A DNA stretch of 64,000 bases from Devosia geojensis (lineage in GTDB: Bacteria; Pseudomonadota; Alphaproteobacteria; Rhizobiales; Devosiaceae). Location: the NCBI RefSeq assembly GCF_000969415.1, contig NZ_JZEX01000179.1:30633-94632 (forward strand). The letters run 5' to 3'. How positions within the stretch are numbered: position 1 is the first letter of the stretch; each line of letters begins with the position of its first letter. The notes below the pieces were generated by a model. It was given only the letters and a program-made list of their open reading frames with translations, was not told the origin of the DNA and did not search any database. A program made the translations under genes and the position numbers. This document shows, one piece after another, positions 44,875-53,935 of the stretch.

Positions 44875-44884
44875 CAGTATATCA
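44875..44884. promoter_or_regulatory. Partial TGATATATCA-like site before the GntR gene
   Basis: CAGTATATCA (TGATATACTG on the minus strand) matches seven of ten bases of the palindrome at 44123 and lies 22 bases upstream of the GntR start. It may give autoregulation. Confidence 0.35.
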
Positions 44885-44895
44885 GCAGTGGACAT

Positions 44896-45051
44896 TCATG
44901 CGATGGTCTGCCCGTTCTTGTCGAAGACGGCGACCCTCGCCGGATCGACATGGACCGGAATCGTCGCGCCGATGTCGATGCCGCGCTGCCCCTCGAGGAC
45001 GATGGTCGGGGGCTGTCTGTCGGCGGTGGTCGCATAGACGATCGACGAGCC
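44896..45051 (-). pseudogene. 3' remnant of a UgpC/MsmK-type sugar ABC ATPase
   Basis: The 51 codons before the TGA at 44896 read GSSIVYATTADRQPPTIVLE and end VHVDPARVAVFDKNGQTIA, which is the C-terminal OB-fold tail of a MalK/UgpC-type ATPase. There is no Walker A, signature or Walker B anywhere upstream. The reading frame is joined out of phase to the start of a permease gene. This is what remains after a deletion removed the rest of the ATPase gene. Confidence 0.8.
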
Positions 45052-45174
45052 AGGGCAGCAGGAAGCCGTAGCCGGAGAGAACGCGGCTGCGCAGCATCGG
45101 CGAATGCCACCAGAAAATGCGCCGCCGCGCCGACACGCCGTCCATTCGCCCGCTATGAGCGGTGATCTCAGCCA
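45052..45174 (-). pseudogene. 5' remnant of a sugar ABC permease, fused out of frame to the ATPase remnant
   Basis: From ATG 45174 the frame gives MAEITAHSGRMDG, then RRRIFWWHSPMLRSRV and GYGFLLPWL, the cytoplasmic lead and beginning of the first helix of a CUT1 permease. AAGGACG precedes the ATG. After about 41 codons the similarity stops at the junction and the frame runs into the ATPase tail in the wrong phase. The body of this permease, probably a second permease and most of the ATPase are missing. Confidence 0.8.
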
Positions 45175-45188
45175 TTGGTCGTCCTTGC

Positions 45189-45230
45189 AAGAAAACAGGC
45201 CCGTCCGGACGGCAAGCCGCCGGACGGGCC
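45189..45230 (-). terminator. Terminator/attenuator after the orphan binding-protein gene
   Basis: On the minus strand an 11-bp stem (GGCCCGTCCGG with its complement at 45198-45208 and 45220-45230), whose loop holds a further CGGC/GCCG stem, is followed by TGTTTTCTT. It is the clearest intrinsic terminator of the window. It starts 18 bases after the binding-protein stop and before the permease remnant. Confidence 0.85.
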
Positions 45231-45247
45231 CGGGAGCGAGGGAGGAG

Positions 45248-46534
45248 TTACCCGCGCCCGATGGCCTCGGTCATGCCGGCCACGAGATCGGCGGCGGCCC
45301 GCTCGACGGACTTCATCTCGAAAGCCACTTCCTCGGCGATGGATCCGAGCACGGTCGTCGCTTCGCCCGCGCCCTGCGGAGGAGCGGGCGGCAGCGGGCC
45401 GATCAGCGCCGAGATGCTGTCGAGATAGGCGAGCGCGGCCTGCGAAGGTTCGTCGAGCGAGGGCGAGATCGCGGCGCGTGTCGCCGGAGATTCCGGCGCG
45501 CCGCGCTCGACGCCAAGGATGTTCATCGCTTCCTCGTTGTTGAGGAAGAAATCGAGGAACCGTCCGGCAAGCTCCGGATTTCCGGTACGCGCGCTGACGC
45601 TGAAGTACATGGATGGTTTGAGGTACTGGCCCGGCTGACCGCCCTCGATCACCGGAATGCCGGTCATGGCGAGACTGTCCTGGTTGGCCTTCTGGTAGCT
45701 GACGAGCTGGTTCGACTGAGCAATGCCCACGGCCGCCTTGCCGACGGTCACGACGCTGGTGTCGACATTGCCCTGGGAGAGAGCCTGCACGTCGGCGGGC
45801 ACGCACGCGCCGGACTCGCGCATCTGCGACCACAGGGCGAACCAGGCCTGCGCATCCTCGACGTCGAAGCCGAGCTGGCCGTCGCCGGCATACATGGCCT
45901 TGCCGCGCTGGCGCAGATAGGTCTCGAAGGAGGTCTCGTGCCCGCTCGCGTCCTGAGTGCCGAAGAAGCCGGGGCGCGTGGTCTTTTGCGAGAGCTCTTG
46001 GCAGATATCGGCGAACTGCTCCCAAGTGGTTCCGATGGTCGGCGGCTCGAGCCCTGCTTCTTTGAAGGCGGTGAGGTTGAGGATGACGGCGCCGGTGTTG
46101 GCCCCGAGGCTGATGCCGTAGACCTTGCCGTCGACGCGGCCGACCTCGATGCGGTCTTCCGGCCAATCCGACAGGTTGATCGTCGAGCCGATCAGCTCAT
46201 CGAGCGGCAGCAGCACACCGCGGCCGGCGTATTCGAAGATGTAGCGGTAGTCCATCTGGATGACGTCAGGCGGATTGCCGCCGGCCGTCTGGGTGGCGAG
46301 CCACGTCCAATAGTCGCCGCCGCCGGGCAGCGACTGGCCGTCTATGGTGACGCCGGCATTGGCCGCGGTGAACAGGTCGATCACCTGGTTGGTGCGCTCG
46401 CTGCGCTCGGCATTTCCCCACCAGCTGAGGCGCAGACGCTCTTGCTGGGCGAATGTGCTACGTGCTCCCATGGCCGTGGCGAGCGAAAGCGCGGAGCCGG
46501 CAGCAAGAAACTGCCGCCTGGATAAAGTGGGCAT
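45248..46534 (-). CDS. Orphan sugar ABC solute-binding protein, family 1, with Tat-like signal
   Basis: A 428-residue periplasmic binding protein. The signal peptide has a twin-arginine motif (SRRQFLAAGSALSLA), so export may be by Tat; the mature fold starts RLRLSWWGNAERSERTN. GGGAGGATTTCG precedes the ATG at 46534. The gene is intact but its own permeases and ATPase are lost in the adjacent deletion, so it is either non-functional or borrows another importer. Expression appears controlled by a TGATATTTCA site over the promoter -10. Confidence 0.92.
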   Translation of the reverse strand: MPTLSRRQFLAAGSALSLATAMGARSTFAQQERLRLSWWGNAERSERTNQVIDLFTAANAGVTIDGQSLPGGGDYWTWLATQTAGGNPPDVIQMDYRYIFEYAGRGVLLPLDELIGSTINLSDWPEDRIEVGRVDGKVYGISLGANTGAVILNLTAFKEAGLEPPTIGTTWEQFADICQELSQKTTRPGFFGTQDASGHETSFETYLRQRGKAMYAGDGQLGFDVEDAQAWFALWSQMRESGACVPADVQALSQGNVDTSVVTVGKAAVGIAQSNQLVSYQKANQDSLAMTGIPVIEGGQPGQYLKPSMYFSVSARTGNPELAGRFLDFFLNNEEAMNILGVERGAPESPATRAAISPSLDEPSQAALAYLDSISALIGPLPPAPPQGAGEATTVLGSIAEEVAFEMKSVERAAADLVAGMTEAIGRG

Positions 46535-46564
46535 CGAAATCCTCCCTTTTCGAAATTTGAAATC

Positions 46565-46594
46565 TGAAATATCAAATCTGAACCTTTCGTCAAG
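46565..46594 (-). promoter_or_regulatory. Promoter with operator over -10 in the binding-protein/dehydratase gap
   Basis: On the minus strand TTGACG (46594-46589), a 16- to 17-base spacer and TATTTC (46571-46566) form a promoter for the binding-protein gene. TGATATTTCA (46574-46565), one base different from the palindrome at 44123, covers the -10. The same 90-base gap serves the divergent dehydratase gene, so one bound repressor could block both. Confidence 0.55.
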
Positions 46595-46624
46595 GCGAGG
46601 CGGACAAGGAATGGGAGGACTGGA

Positions 46625-48382
46625 ATGACGGTTCACGTGGCCAAGCTCGAGCAGCGCAAGCAACCGGGCGAGTTGCGCAGCGCGCGCTGGTTCGCGCCGG
46701 ACGACCTGCGCGGGTTCGGCCATCGGTCGCGCCTCCTGCAGATGGGCTACAGCCCCTCCGACTGGGTCGACAAACCCGTCATCGCCATCCTCAACACCTG
46801 GTCGGACACCAACCCCTGCCACGGCCACTTCAAGACCCGGGTGGCGGACGTGAAGCGCGGCGTGCTGCAGGCCGGCGGTTTCCCCATCGAGCTGCCGGCG
46901 CTTTCGGTGTCGGAAACCTTCCTCAAGCCGACGTCCATGCTCTACCGCAACATGCTGGCCATGGATGCCGAGGAGATGATCCGCGCCCATCCGGTCGACG
47001 GGGTCATCCTGATGGGCGGTTGCGATAAGTCGACGCCCGCACTGCTCATGGGCGCGACCAGCGCGGGCCTCCCCGCCATCTTCGTGCCCGCCGGCCCGAT
47101 GCTGCGCGGCAACTGGCAGGGCAAGGAACTGGGCTCGGGCTCGGATGCCTGGAAGTATTGGGACGAGCGGCGCGCCGGCAACATCAGCGTGGCGGACTGG
47201 AGCGAGATGGAAGGCGGGATCGCGCGCAGCGCCGGCCACTGCATGACGCTCGGCACCGCCAGCACCATGACCGCCATCGCCGAATCCATCGGCATGAGCC
47301 TTTCGGGCTCGTCGTCCATTCCCGCCACGGATTCGGCCCATATCCGCATGTGCGCCGAGGCCGGCCGGCGCATCGTCGGGATGGTGTGGGAAGACCTGGT
47401 GCCCTCGCGCATCCAGACGCGCAAGGCCTTCGAGAACGCGGTGACCGTCGCCATGGCCATGGGATGCTCGACCAACGCCATCATCCACCTCATCGCCCAG
47501 GCGCGCCGGGCGGGCGCCGACATCTCGCTCGACGACTTCGACGCGGCCAGCCGCAGGACGCCGGTGCTGGCCAACATCCGCCCCTCGGGCGAGCGCTACC
47601 TGATGGAGGACTTCTACTTCGCCGGCGGCCTGCGCGGGCTGATGTCCCGGCTCGTCGACCAGCTGCATCTCGATTGCCTGACCGTCGACGGGGCGACCCT
47701 CGGGCAGGTCATCACCGGGGCCAGGGTCTACAACGACGACGTCATCCGCCCGCGCGACAATCCAGTCTATGCCGAAGGGGCGCTGGCGGTGCTGCGCGGC
47801 AATCTCGCCCCCGACGGCTGCGTCATCAAGCCGAGCGCCTGCGATAAGCGGTTCCTGCGCCACACAGGCCCCGCCCTCGTCTTCGACAGCTATCCCGAGA
47901 TGAAGGCCGTCATCGATCGTGACGATCTCGACGTGACGCCCGACCATGTGCTCATCCTGCGCAATGCCGGTCCGCTCGGCGGTCCGGGCATGCCCGAATG
48001 GGGCATGCTGCCGATTCCGCGCAAGCTCGTGCGCCAGGGCGTGCGCGACATGATGCGCATTTCGGACGCGCGCATGAGCGGCACGAGCTACGGGGCATGC
48101 ATCCTGCACGTGGCGCCGGAATCCTATATCGGCGGCCCGCTGGCGCTGGTTCGCACCGGAGATCTCATTTGCGTCGACGTCGCCGCCCGCTCCATCCGCC
48201 TCGAGATATCGGACGAGGAGATGGCGGCGCGCCGGCAGGCCTGGCAGCCCCCTGCCCGGCACTACGAACGCGGCTATGGGTGGATCTATTCCCGCCACGT
48301 CCAGCAGGCCAACGAAGGCTGCGACTTCGATTTCCTGCGCGCCCAGTTCGGCGCAAATCCGCCCGAGCCGGCGATATTCTAG
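46625..48382 (+). CDS. IlvD/Edd-family dehydratase, probable aldonate (arabinonate-type) dehydratase
   Basis: A 585-residue iron-sulfur dehydratase. Cluster cysteines are visible as C65 (NPCHGHF), C133 (GGCDKSTPA) and C206 (SAGHCMTLG). The C-terminal half has GCVIKPSACD and RMSGTSYGA, variants of the IlvD/Edd blocks. The length and pattern fit pentonate/hexonate dehydratases (arabinonate, xylonate) rather than housekeeping dihydroxy-acid dehydratase. GGGAGG lies six bases before the ATG. It is divergent from the sugar-acid cluster and shares its operator-like site. Confidence 0.9.
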   Translation: MTVHVAKLEQRKQPGELRSARWFAPDDLRGFGHRSRLLQMGYSPSDWVDKPVIAILNTWSDTNPCHGHFKTRVADVKRGVLQAGGFPIELPALSVSETFLKPTSMLYRNMLAMDAEEMIRAHPVDGVILMGGCDKSTPALLMGATSAGLPAIFVPAGPMLRGNWQGKELGSGSDAWKYWDERRAGNISVADWSEMEGGIARSAGHCMTLGTASTMTAIAESIGMSLSGSSSIPATDSAHIRMCAEAGRRIVGMVWEDLVPSRIQTRKAFENAVTVAMAMGCSTNAIIHLIAQARRAGADISLDDFDAASRRTPVLANIRPSGERYLMEDFYFAGGLRGLMSRLVDQLHLDCLTVDGATLGQVITGARVYNDDVIRPRDNPVYAEGALAVLRGNLAPDGCVIKPSACDKRFLRHTGPALVFDSYPEMKAVIDRDDLDVTPDHVLILRNAGPLGGPGMPEWGMLPIPRKLVRQGVRDMMRISDARMSGTSYGACILHVAPESYIGGPLALVRTGDLICVDVAARSIRLEISDEEMAARRQAWQPPARHYERGYGWIYSRHVQQANEGCDFDFLRAQFGANPPEPAIF

Positions 48383-48400
48383 GTGGCGGACGGGGCAGAG

Positions 48401-49501
48401 CTAACGCGCCGCCAGCAGCCGTTGGTATTCCTCGATATAGAGGTCGGCCATCCGCTCGTCGGTGAACAGCTCCTCGAACCGGCGCCGGGCGTTGCGCCCG
48501 AACGGGGCCGCCAGCCGCGAGCCGCTGAGCTCGCCCATGGCGTGCGCGAGCGCGAGCGGGTCCTCCGGCGGCACGACGAGGCCGGTTTCATCGTGCTTGT
48601 TGACGTAGGTCGTCCCGGTGCCGATCTCGCAGGTGATCATCGGCAGGCCAGCGCGCGCCGCTTCGGCGAGCACGACGCCGAACGCCTCCGAGCGCAGGTG
48701 GGATGGCAGCACGAACGCCCCGGCGAGGCCGAGGACAGCCTCCTTGTCCTCATCGTCGACCTCGCCGAGCGCGGTGACGTTGGGCGGTATGTCGCCACTA
48801 CCGGCGAGGTCCTTCGCCTCCACCCCGGCGAGAACCACGCTGACGTCCGGCGCGAGCCGCGCGGCCTCGATGAGGAAGGGGAGACCCTTGTAGTAGCGCG
48901 GGGCCCCGATGAAGAGGAAGAAGCCGGTGCCGAGCCGCTGTCGCCAGCGCGCGACCGTTTCGGCGGAAGGCTGGGGCGCGGCCTTTTCGATGCCGATGGG
49001 AATGACGCTCGTCTTGTCCGCGAAGTCCTTCAGCACCGGGCTAGTCGCGAGGTAGTTGGGCGAGGTCGCGACGATCCGACCGACATCGCCGAGAAAACGC
49101 CGCATCAGCGGACGATAGAGCTTCAAGAGCGTCTGCTGCTTGACCACGTCCGAATGATAGGTGACGAGGCTGGCACTTCCCTTGTCGGCAAAGAAGCTGG
49201 CAGCGTCCATCATCGGCCACGGAAAGTGGTAGTGGACGATGTCGACGTCGCGCGAGAGTTCGCGCAGCTTCCAGACGAATTCGGCCGAGATGTCCGTCGA
49301 GGCGACGGCGATGTTTCGCTTGGCCTGATAGACCAGATGGCTGGCGACGCGGAAGGGTTTGGCCTGCGGATTCGGGGAGACGGCGAGGACGAAGGGTTCG
49401 ACACCCTTCCTGGCCGTCGCTTCGGCGATGCTCCAGATCACCCGCTCGATGCCTTTGAAATTGTCGGGCAGATATGTCTTGAAGACGTGCAGAACTTTCA
49501 A
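48401..49501 (-). CDS. Glycosyltransferase family 4 protein
   Basis: A 366-residue GT-B glycosyltransferase. The N-terminal domain begins KVLHVFKTYLPDNFKGIERV and the C-terminal donor-binding domain has FLFIGAPRYYKGLPFLIEA and the E-x7-E type block SEAFGVVLAEAARAG. The start is a TTG with GGGAG six bases upstream; no ATG fits. It transfers a sugar from a nucleotide donor, likely in cell-envelope polysaccharide or glycolipid synthesis. It seems unrelated to the flanking catabolic clusters, is monocistronic and is convergent with the dehydratase gene, with 18 bases between stops. Confidence 0.9.
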   Translation of the reverse strand: MKVLHVFKTYLPDNFKGIERVIWSIAEATARKGVEPFVLAVSPNPQAKPFRVASHLVYQAKRNIAVASTDISAEFVWKLRELSRDVDIVHYHFPWPMMDAASFFADKGSASLVTYHSDVVKQQTLLKLYRPLMRRFLGDVGRIVATSPNYLATSPVLKDFADKTSVIPIGIEKAAPQPSAETVARWRQRLGTGFFLFIGAPRYYKGLPFLIEAARLAPDVSVVLAGVEAKDLAGSGDIPPNVTALGEVDDEDKEAVLGLAGAFVLPSHLRSEAFGVVLAEAARAGLPMITCEIGTGTTYVNKHDETGLVVPPEDPLALAHAMGELSGSRLAAPFGRNARRRFEELFTDERMADLYIEEYQRLLAAR

Positions 49502-49653
49502 ACGCGGCTCCCGGCTGGCGACAAGCGGACCCGGTCGTCCGGGCAGCCCCCTATAGCATCGGCGCCGCCGCTTGGCCTCCCCAAAAGGGCAGCCATGGAC
49601 AGGCGGCGTTTCCCTGTCGGCTTTTCCCTTTACACGCGGGACCACTCCGGTTA

Positions 49654-49681
49654 TTGGTCTCTTATTGGTATTAAAGTGGTC
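49654..49681. promoter_or_regulatory. Operator-like direct repeats before the amino-sugar importer operon
   Basis: Three TGGT half-sites (TTGGT at 49654 and 49665, GTGGT at 49676) are spaced exactly 11 bp apart. The stretch ATTGGTATTAAAGTGGTC (49664-49681) matches 14 of 18 bases of 62247-62264 in the gap controlling the second importer. The 203-base gap otherwise shows only the GGAGGGG site before the ATPase start. Confidence 0.55.
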
Positions 49682-49704
49682 TTGTTCAAGCTGGAGGGGA
49701 ACGG

Positions 49705-50775
49705 TTGGCCCGGCTTTCGTTGCGCGGCATCAAGAAGCGATTCAAGACAACGGACGTGCTGCACGGCATCGATCTGGAGATCGGTGACCGGGAGTTCGTC
49801 GTGTTCGTGGGACCTTCCGGATGCGGGAAATCCACGCTCCTGCGTCTGATCGCCGGCCTCGATCCCATCACCGAAGGCACGTTTACGCTCAACGGCAAGT
49901 CGATGAACGACGTGCCGCCTTCGCGGCGCGGCATCGCCATGGTGTTCCAGTCGTATGCGCTCTACCCGCACATGGACGTCTACGAGAACATGGCGTTCGG
50001 CGCGCGGCTGATGGGTCTGACGAAGGCCGAGATCGAAGCGCGGATCGACGAGGCGGCGCGCATGCTCCGACTCGAGCCCTACCTCAAGAGGAAGCCGCGC
50101 GAGCTGTCCGGCGGGCAGCGCCAGCGCGTCGCCATCGCTCGGGCGCTGGTGAGGAAGCCCGAGGTTTTCCTGCTCGACGAGCCGCTCTCCAACCTCGACG
50201 CGGCGCTGCGCTCGGACGTGCGCCTCGAGATCGCGCGTCTTCACCGCCAGATCGGCGGCACGATGATCTACGTCACCCACGACCAGGTCGAAGCGATGAC
50301 GCTTGCCGACAAGATCGTGGTGATGAACCAGGGGCGGATCGAGCAGGTCGGCAGCCCCCGCGAGCTCTACGAGACGCCGGCCAACACGTTCGTTGCTACC
50401 TTCATCGGCTCGCCGAGGATGGCGCTGATCGACGTGACGCGCGAAGGCGCACGCGTGGGTGTCGCGGGCGGCGGCAGCCAGACGCTCGATCGGATGCCGG
50501 CCGATGCCAACGGCGCCTTCAAGATCGGGGTGCGCCCGGACGGGCTGGCGCTCGCGCGCGGCAATGGCGGGGACGGCTTTGCCGCAAGCGTGGTCTATAC
50601 CGAATATCTGGGCGACAACGCCTTCGTCTACGCACGCCTTGCCGACGGCACGCAGGTCGGCATCCGTACGGCGCCCGGCGAATTCTACGAGCCGGACGAG
50701 GCGGTGACGGTCACCATCGCGCCCTCGGCGGCGCATTTCTTTTCGGCGGCTGACGGGCGGCGGCTCGCCGCCTAG
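49705..50775 (+). CDS. Sugar ABC transporter ATPase, UgpC/MsmK type (amino-sugar operon)
   Basis: A 356-residue nucleotide-binding subunit with Walker [10 protein letters not shown], signature LSGGQRQR and Walker [13 protein letters not shown], plus a C-terminal OB-fold domain. The start is a TTG with GGAGGGG five bases upstream. It is the first gene of the operon, an uncommon order: ATPase, binding protein, permeases, then catabolic genes. It powers import of an amino sugar, inferred from the downstream enzymes. Confidence 0.93.
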   Translation: MARLSLRGIKKRFKTTDVLHGIDLEIGDREFVVFVGPSGCGKSTLLRLIAGLDPITEGTFTLNGKSMNDVPPSRRGIAMVFQSYALYPHMDVYENMAFGARLMGLTKAEIEARIDEAARMLRLEPYLKRKPRELSGGQRQRVAIARALVRKPEVFLLDEPLSNLDAALRSDVRLEIARLHRQIGGTMIYVTHDQVEAMTLADKIVVMNQGRIEQVGSPRELYETPANTFVATFIGSPRMALIDVTREGARVGVAGGGSQTLDRMPADANGAFKIGVRPDGLALARGNGGDGFAASVVYTEYLGDNAFVYARLADGTQVGIRTAPGEFYEPDEAVTVTIAPSAAHFFSAADGRRLAA

Positions 50776-50815
50776 AGGACCGGAAGATTTCCAACCACAA
50801 GGGAGAACAGGGGAA

Positions 50816-52054
50816 ATGAGCAAGACTATCATCCGCATGGGGGCAGCGCTCGGCGCCGTGCTCATCACGATGCCGGCGCTGAGCCAGGAGCTGACCTTCT
50901 GGAGCTGGCGTCAGGAAGACCGCGCCCAGTACGAAGAGTTCATCGGCGCCTTCGAGGCAGCCAATCCGGGCATCACCGTCAACCTCGAGACGTTCGAGGC
51001 GGCCAACTACAACACGATCCTGTCGACGGCGCTCGCCGGCGGCACGGGTCCGGACCTGATGATGGTGCGCGCCTATGGCGGCCTCGAGAACGTCGCCTCG
51101 GCCGGGTACCTGATGCCGCTCGATACGCAGAAGGTGCCGGCTCTCGCCGATTTCGCGCCGACCGCGCTTGCGGCCGAGACCATGCGCTCGGACGAGACCA
51201 TCTACGCCGTGCCCTTCGCCAGCCAGACCCAGCTCGTCATCTACAACAAGACCGTCTTCGACGACCTCGGCCTCGAGGAGCCGCAGACCTGGGACGAGCT
51301 CGTCGCCCTTTCCCAGGCCATCCAGGAAGCGGGCATCATGCCCTTCGCCAACGGCACGGCGACCGCCTGGCAGAACGAGACGATCGTCGGCGGTTTGACC
51401 TCCTCGATCATCGGCAAGGACTTCTACGAGGCTCTGAAGGCCGGCGAAGCCGACTTCTCCGATCCGCGCTATGTGGAAGCCCTGACCAAGCTCAAGGAAA
51501 TCAGCGCGTTCTTCCCGGAAGGCTTCATCGGCCTCGACTATCCGTCAGCCCAGCAGCTCTTCGGCTCGGGGCTGGCGGCCATGTTCGTCGGCGGCTCCTA
51601 TGAGCTCGCAACCTTCAAGACGATGAACCCCGAGATCGAGATGGGCGTCTTCGCCGCTCCGGGCCTCGCCGCCGAGGATGAGAAGCTCGTCGCGCTCTAC
51701 TACGATGGCGGGTACGCGGCTAACGCCAACACCCAGCATCCGGAAGCGGCGCTGGCGTTCCTCAACTACGTGGCGAGCCTCGAGTTCGGCCAGGCCTTCG
51801 CCAACACGCTCAACAATGTCTCGACAGTGCCGGGCGTCACGTTCGACGACCCGCTGCTGCAGGAGATCTCGGAGCTCAATGCCTCCTCGATCCCCTACAT
51901 GATGCTCGTCGATTTCCGCTATGGCGAGCCCTCGGGCTCGGTGCTGCTGCAGGGCGAGGTGCAGAAGCTCATGGCCGGCCAGACGACGCCGGAAGCCGCC
52001 GGCGCCGCCGTCACCGAAGGCCTCAAGGCCTGGTACGAGCCGTTCCAGGACTGA
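50816..52054 (+). CDS. Sugar ABC solute-binding protein, family 1 (amino-sugar operon)
   Basis: A 412-residue periplasmic protein. The signal peptide is residues 1-23 (MSKTIIRMGAALGAVLITMP, ending ALSQ) and the mature fold starts ELTFWSWRQEDRAQYEEF. GGGAGAACAGGGG precedes the ATG. It is followed by a strong hairpin with T-run and then the permeases. The ligand is inferred to be N-acetylmuramic acid or a related amino sugar because MurQ, NanE and an amino-sugar kinase are encoded downstream. Confidence 0.93.
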   Translation: MSKTIIRMGAALGAVLITMPALSQELTFWSWRQEDRAQYEEFIGAFEAANPGITVNLETFEAANYNTILSTALAGGTGPDLMMVRAYGGLENVASAGYLMPLDTQKVPALADFAPTALAAETMRSDETIYAVPFASQTQLVIYNKTVFDDLGLEEPQTWDELVALSQAIQEAGIMPFANGTATAWQNETIVGGLTSSIIGKDFYEALKAGEADFSDPRYVEALTKLKEISAFFPEGFIGLDYPSAQQLFGSGLAAMFVGGSYELATFKTMNPEIEMGVFAAPGLAAEDEKLVALYYDGGYAANANTQHPEAALAFLNYVASLEFGQAFANTLNNVSTVPGVTFDDPLLQEISELNASSIPYMMLVDFRYGEPSGSVLLQGEVQKLMAGQTTPEAAGAAVTEGLKAWYEPFQD

Positions 52055-52072
52055 GTCGAACCGTGACAAGAT

Positions 52073-52111
52073 GCGCACCGGCGGACAAACCGCCGGTGCG
52101 CCCCTCTTTTA
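52073..52111 (+). terminator. Terminator/attenuator after the binding-protein gene
   Basis: An 11-bp perfect stem (GCGCACCGGCG / CGCCGGTGCGC, 7-base loop) is followed by CCCTCTTTTAG. It begins 18 bases after the binding-protein stop and is a good intrinsic terminator that must be read through to express the permeases and catabolic genes. Confidence 0.8.
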
Positions 52112-52154
52112 GACGCATCCGTTTGTTTGTTTATCGAGCGCCAGAAGCCAGCCC

Positions 52155-53075
52155 ATGCCCCAATTGCGACTGACCGGACGAGGCCTCTGGATCACGGTGC
52201 TGATCGCACCGCCCCTGGCGTTCGTCGCGCTCTTCATCGTCTATCCGATCGTCGCCGCCTTCGCCTATGCCTTCTACGACTGGCAGGGCCTGATGCGCGG
52301 CGATTTCGTCGGGCTCGCCAATTTCCACCAGGTGCTGTTCGTAGAGCCCTATGCGAGCTGGACGCGCAACGCCTTCACCCACAACATCATCGTCTTCTTT
52401 GCGCTGATGGTGCTGCAGAATGGCGTCGGCTTCATCCTCGCCTATGCGCTCTGGCGCGAGCTGCCCGGCGCGCGCTTCCACCGCGTTGCCGTCTTCCTGC
52501 CGGTCGTGCTCTCGACCATTATCGTCGGCTATCTCTGGAAGCTCTTCCTCCATCCGCTGTTCGGCGTCGTCAACCAGAGCCTCAAGGCCGTCGGCCTGCC
52601 GTTCCTCGCCCAGCCGTGGCTAGGCCAGGACACCACCGCGCTATGGGCGCTGATCTTTGCCAATGCCTGGCACATGGTCGGGTTTCCGACGCTCGTCTTC
52701 CTTGCCGGGATGCAGCGCATTCCGGGCGAGATCCTCGATGCGGTGCGCATGGAGACCGAGAGCGAATGGGTCAAGATCACCAAGATCGTCTGGCCGCTCG
52801 TCGCGCCGAGCGCCACCGTCGTCTTCGTCCTCTTGTTCGTGGGCGCCTTTAACTGGTTCGAGCTGCCCTACATCATGGCCGGGCTCGACGGCTCGCCCTA
52901 TGGCTCGACGGACGTCCTCGGGCTCTACTTCTACCGCACCGCCTTCGGCAACGTCTCGGCCGGCCAGCAGAATTTCGGCCTCGGCAGCGCGCTTGCCGTC
53001 CTCATCTTCGTCTTCATCGCCGCCGTCGCCAGCGTGATTACCGTGCGGCTGCGCGCCAGGGAGATCCAGATATGA
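52155..53075 (+). CDS. Sugar ABC transporter permease, MalF type (amino-sugar operon)
   Basis: A 306-residue CUT1 permease. The first helix is at about 13-37 (LWITVLIAPPLAFVALFIVY), with the FVGLANFHQVLF block after it and the EAA loop LDAVRMETESEWVKITKI in the second half. It overlaps the next permease by ATGA. Confidence 0.93.
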   Translation: MPQLRLTGRGLWITVLIAPPLAFVALFIVYPIVAAFAYAFYDWQGLMRGDFVGLANFHQVLFVEPYASWTRNAFTHNIIVFFALMVLQNGVGFILAYALWRELPGARFHRVAVFLPVVLSTIIVGYLWKLFLHPLFGVVNQSLKAVGLPFLAQPWLGQDTTALWALIFANAWHMVGFPTLVFLAGMQRIPGEILDAVRMETESEWVKITKIVWPLVAPSATVVFVLLFVGAFNWFELPYIMAGLDGSPYGSTDVLGLYFYRTAFGNVSAGQQNFGLGSALAVLIFVFIAAVASVITVRLRAREIQI

Positions 53076-53935
53076 CGGCCGCCGCAGAAACCTATTACGA
53101 GAAGCGCGGGCTGATCGGCACGCTCGGGCGCGACGGCCTCCTGCAGATCATCCTCGTCGCCAACACCTTCATCATGCTGGCCCCCATCGTCATCATGGTG
53201 TTCTCGGCGTTCAAAACGAACATGGAGATCTTCCAGTCTCCGTTCAGCCTGCCGGATTTCACCAATGTCGCCAATTTCGTGAAGATCTGGACGCAGACGA
53301 ATTTCCTGCGGTACCTCGCCAACTCCTTCATCGTCACCGGCGCCTCGATGGTCTGCATCCTGACGCTGGGGACCATGGCCGCCTATGCGATCGCGCGCTA
53401 CCAGTTCTTCGGGGCGAGCTTCATCCTGATGTTTTTCCTCGCTGGCCTAACGCTGCCTTTAAAACTCGCCATCATCCCGCTCTTCATGCTGATGCGCGAC
53501 CTCGGCATCCTCAACAACCAGCTCTCGCTGATCGCGGTCTACACCGCCATGGGCCTGCCGACAACGGTCTTCATCATGACCGGCTTCATCCGCACGCTCC
53601 CGAGCGAGCTGGAGGACGCGGCGCGCATGGATGGCGCCAGCGAAGCGCGCATCATGTGGTCGATCATGCTGCCCCTGGTGCGTCCGGCCATGGTGATCGC
53701 CGGCATCCAGAACGTCGTGCCGATCTGGAACGATTTCTTCTTCCCGCTGGTTTTCATCCAGAACGACAGCCTCAAGACCCTGCCGCAGGGCCTGACCACC
53801 TTCATGGGCGAATACACCACCGACTGGGGTGTGCTGTTCTCCGGACTCACCCTTTCGGCCGCGCCCATCATCCTCATCTACATCATGCTGTCGCGCCAGT
53901 TCATCAACGGCATGACTTCGGGAGCGGTCAAATGA
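53072..53935 (+). CDS. Sugar ABC transporter permease, MalG type (amino-sugar operon)
   Basis: A 287-residue CUT1 permease with the EAA loop EDAARMDGASEARIMWSI and the C-terminal ending FINGMTSGAVK usual in MalG. It is coupled by ATGA overlaps to the permease upstream and to nanE downstream, so transport and first catabolic steps are translated together. Confidence 0.93.
   Translation: MTAAAETYYEKRGLIGTLGRDGLLQIILVANTFIMLAPIVIMVFSAFKTNMEIFQSPFSLPDFTNVANFVKIWTQTNFLRYLANSFIVTGASMVCILTLGTMAAYAIARYQFFGASFILMFFLAGLTLPLKLAIIPLFMLMRDLGILNNQLSLIAVYTAMGLPTTVFIMTGFIRTLPSELEDAARMDGASEARIMWSIMLPLVRPAMVIAGIQNVVPIWNDFFFPLVFIQNDSLKTLPQGLTTFMGEYTTDWGVLFSGLTLSAAPIILIYIMLSRQFINGMTSGAVK

Noticed and set aside
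46535..48298. Upstream in-frame extension of the orphan binding-protein gene, antisense to the dehydratase gene
   Set aside because: The signal peptide and GGGAGGATTTCG site fix the start at 46534; the extension is a shadow of the dehydratase gene.
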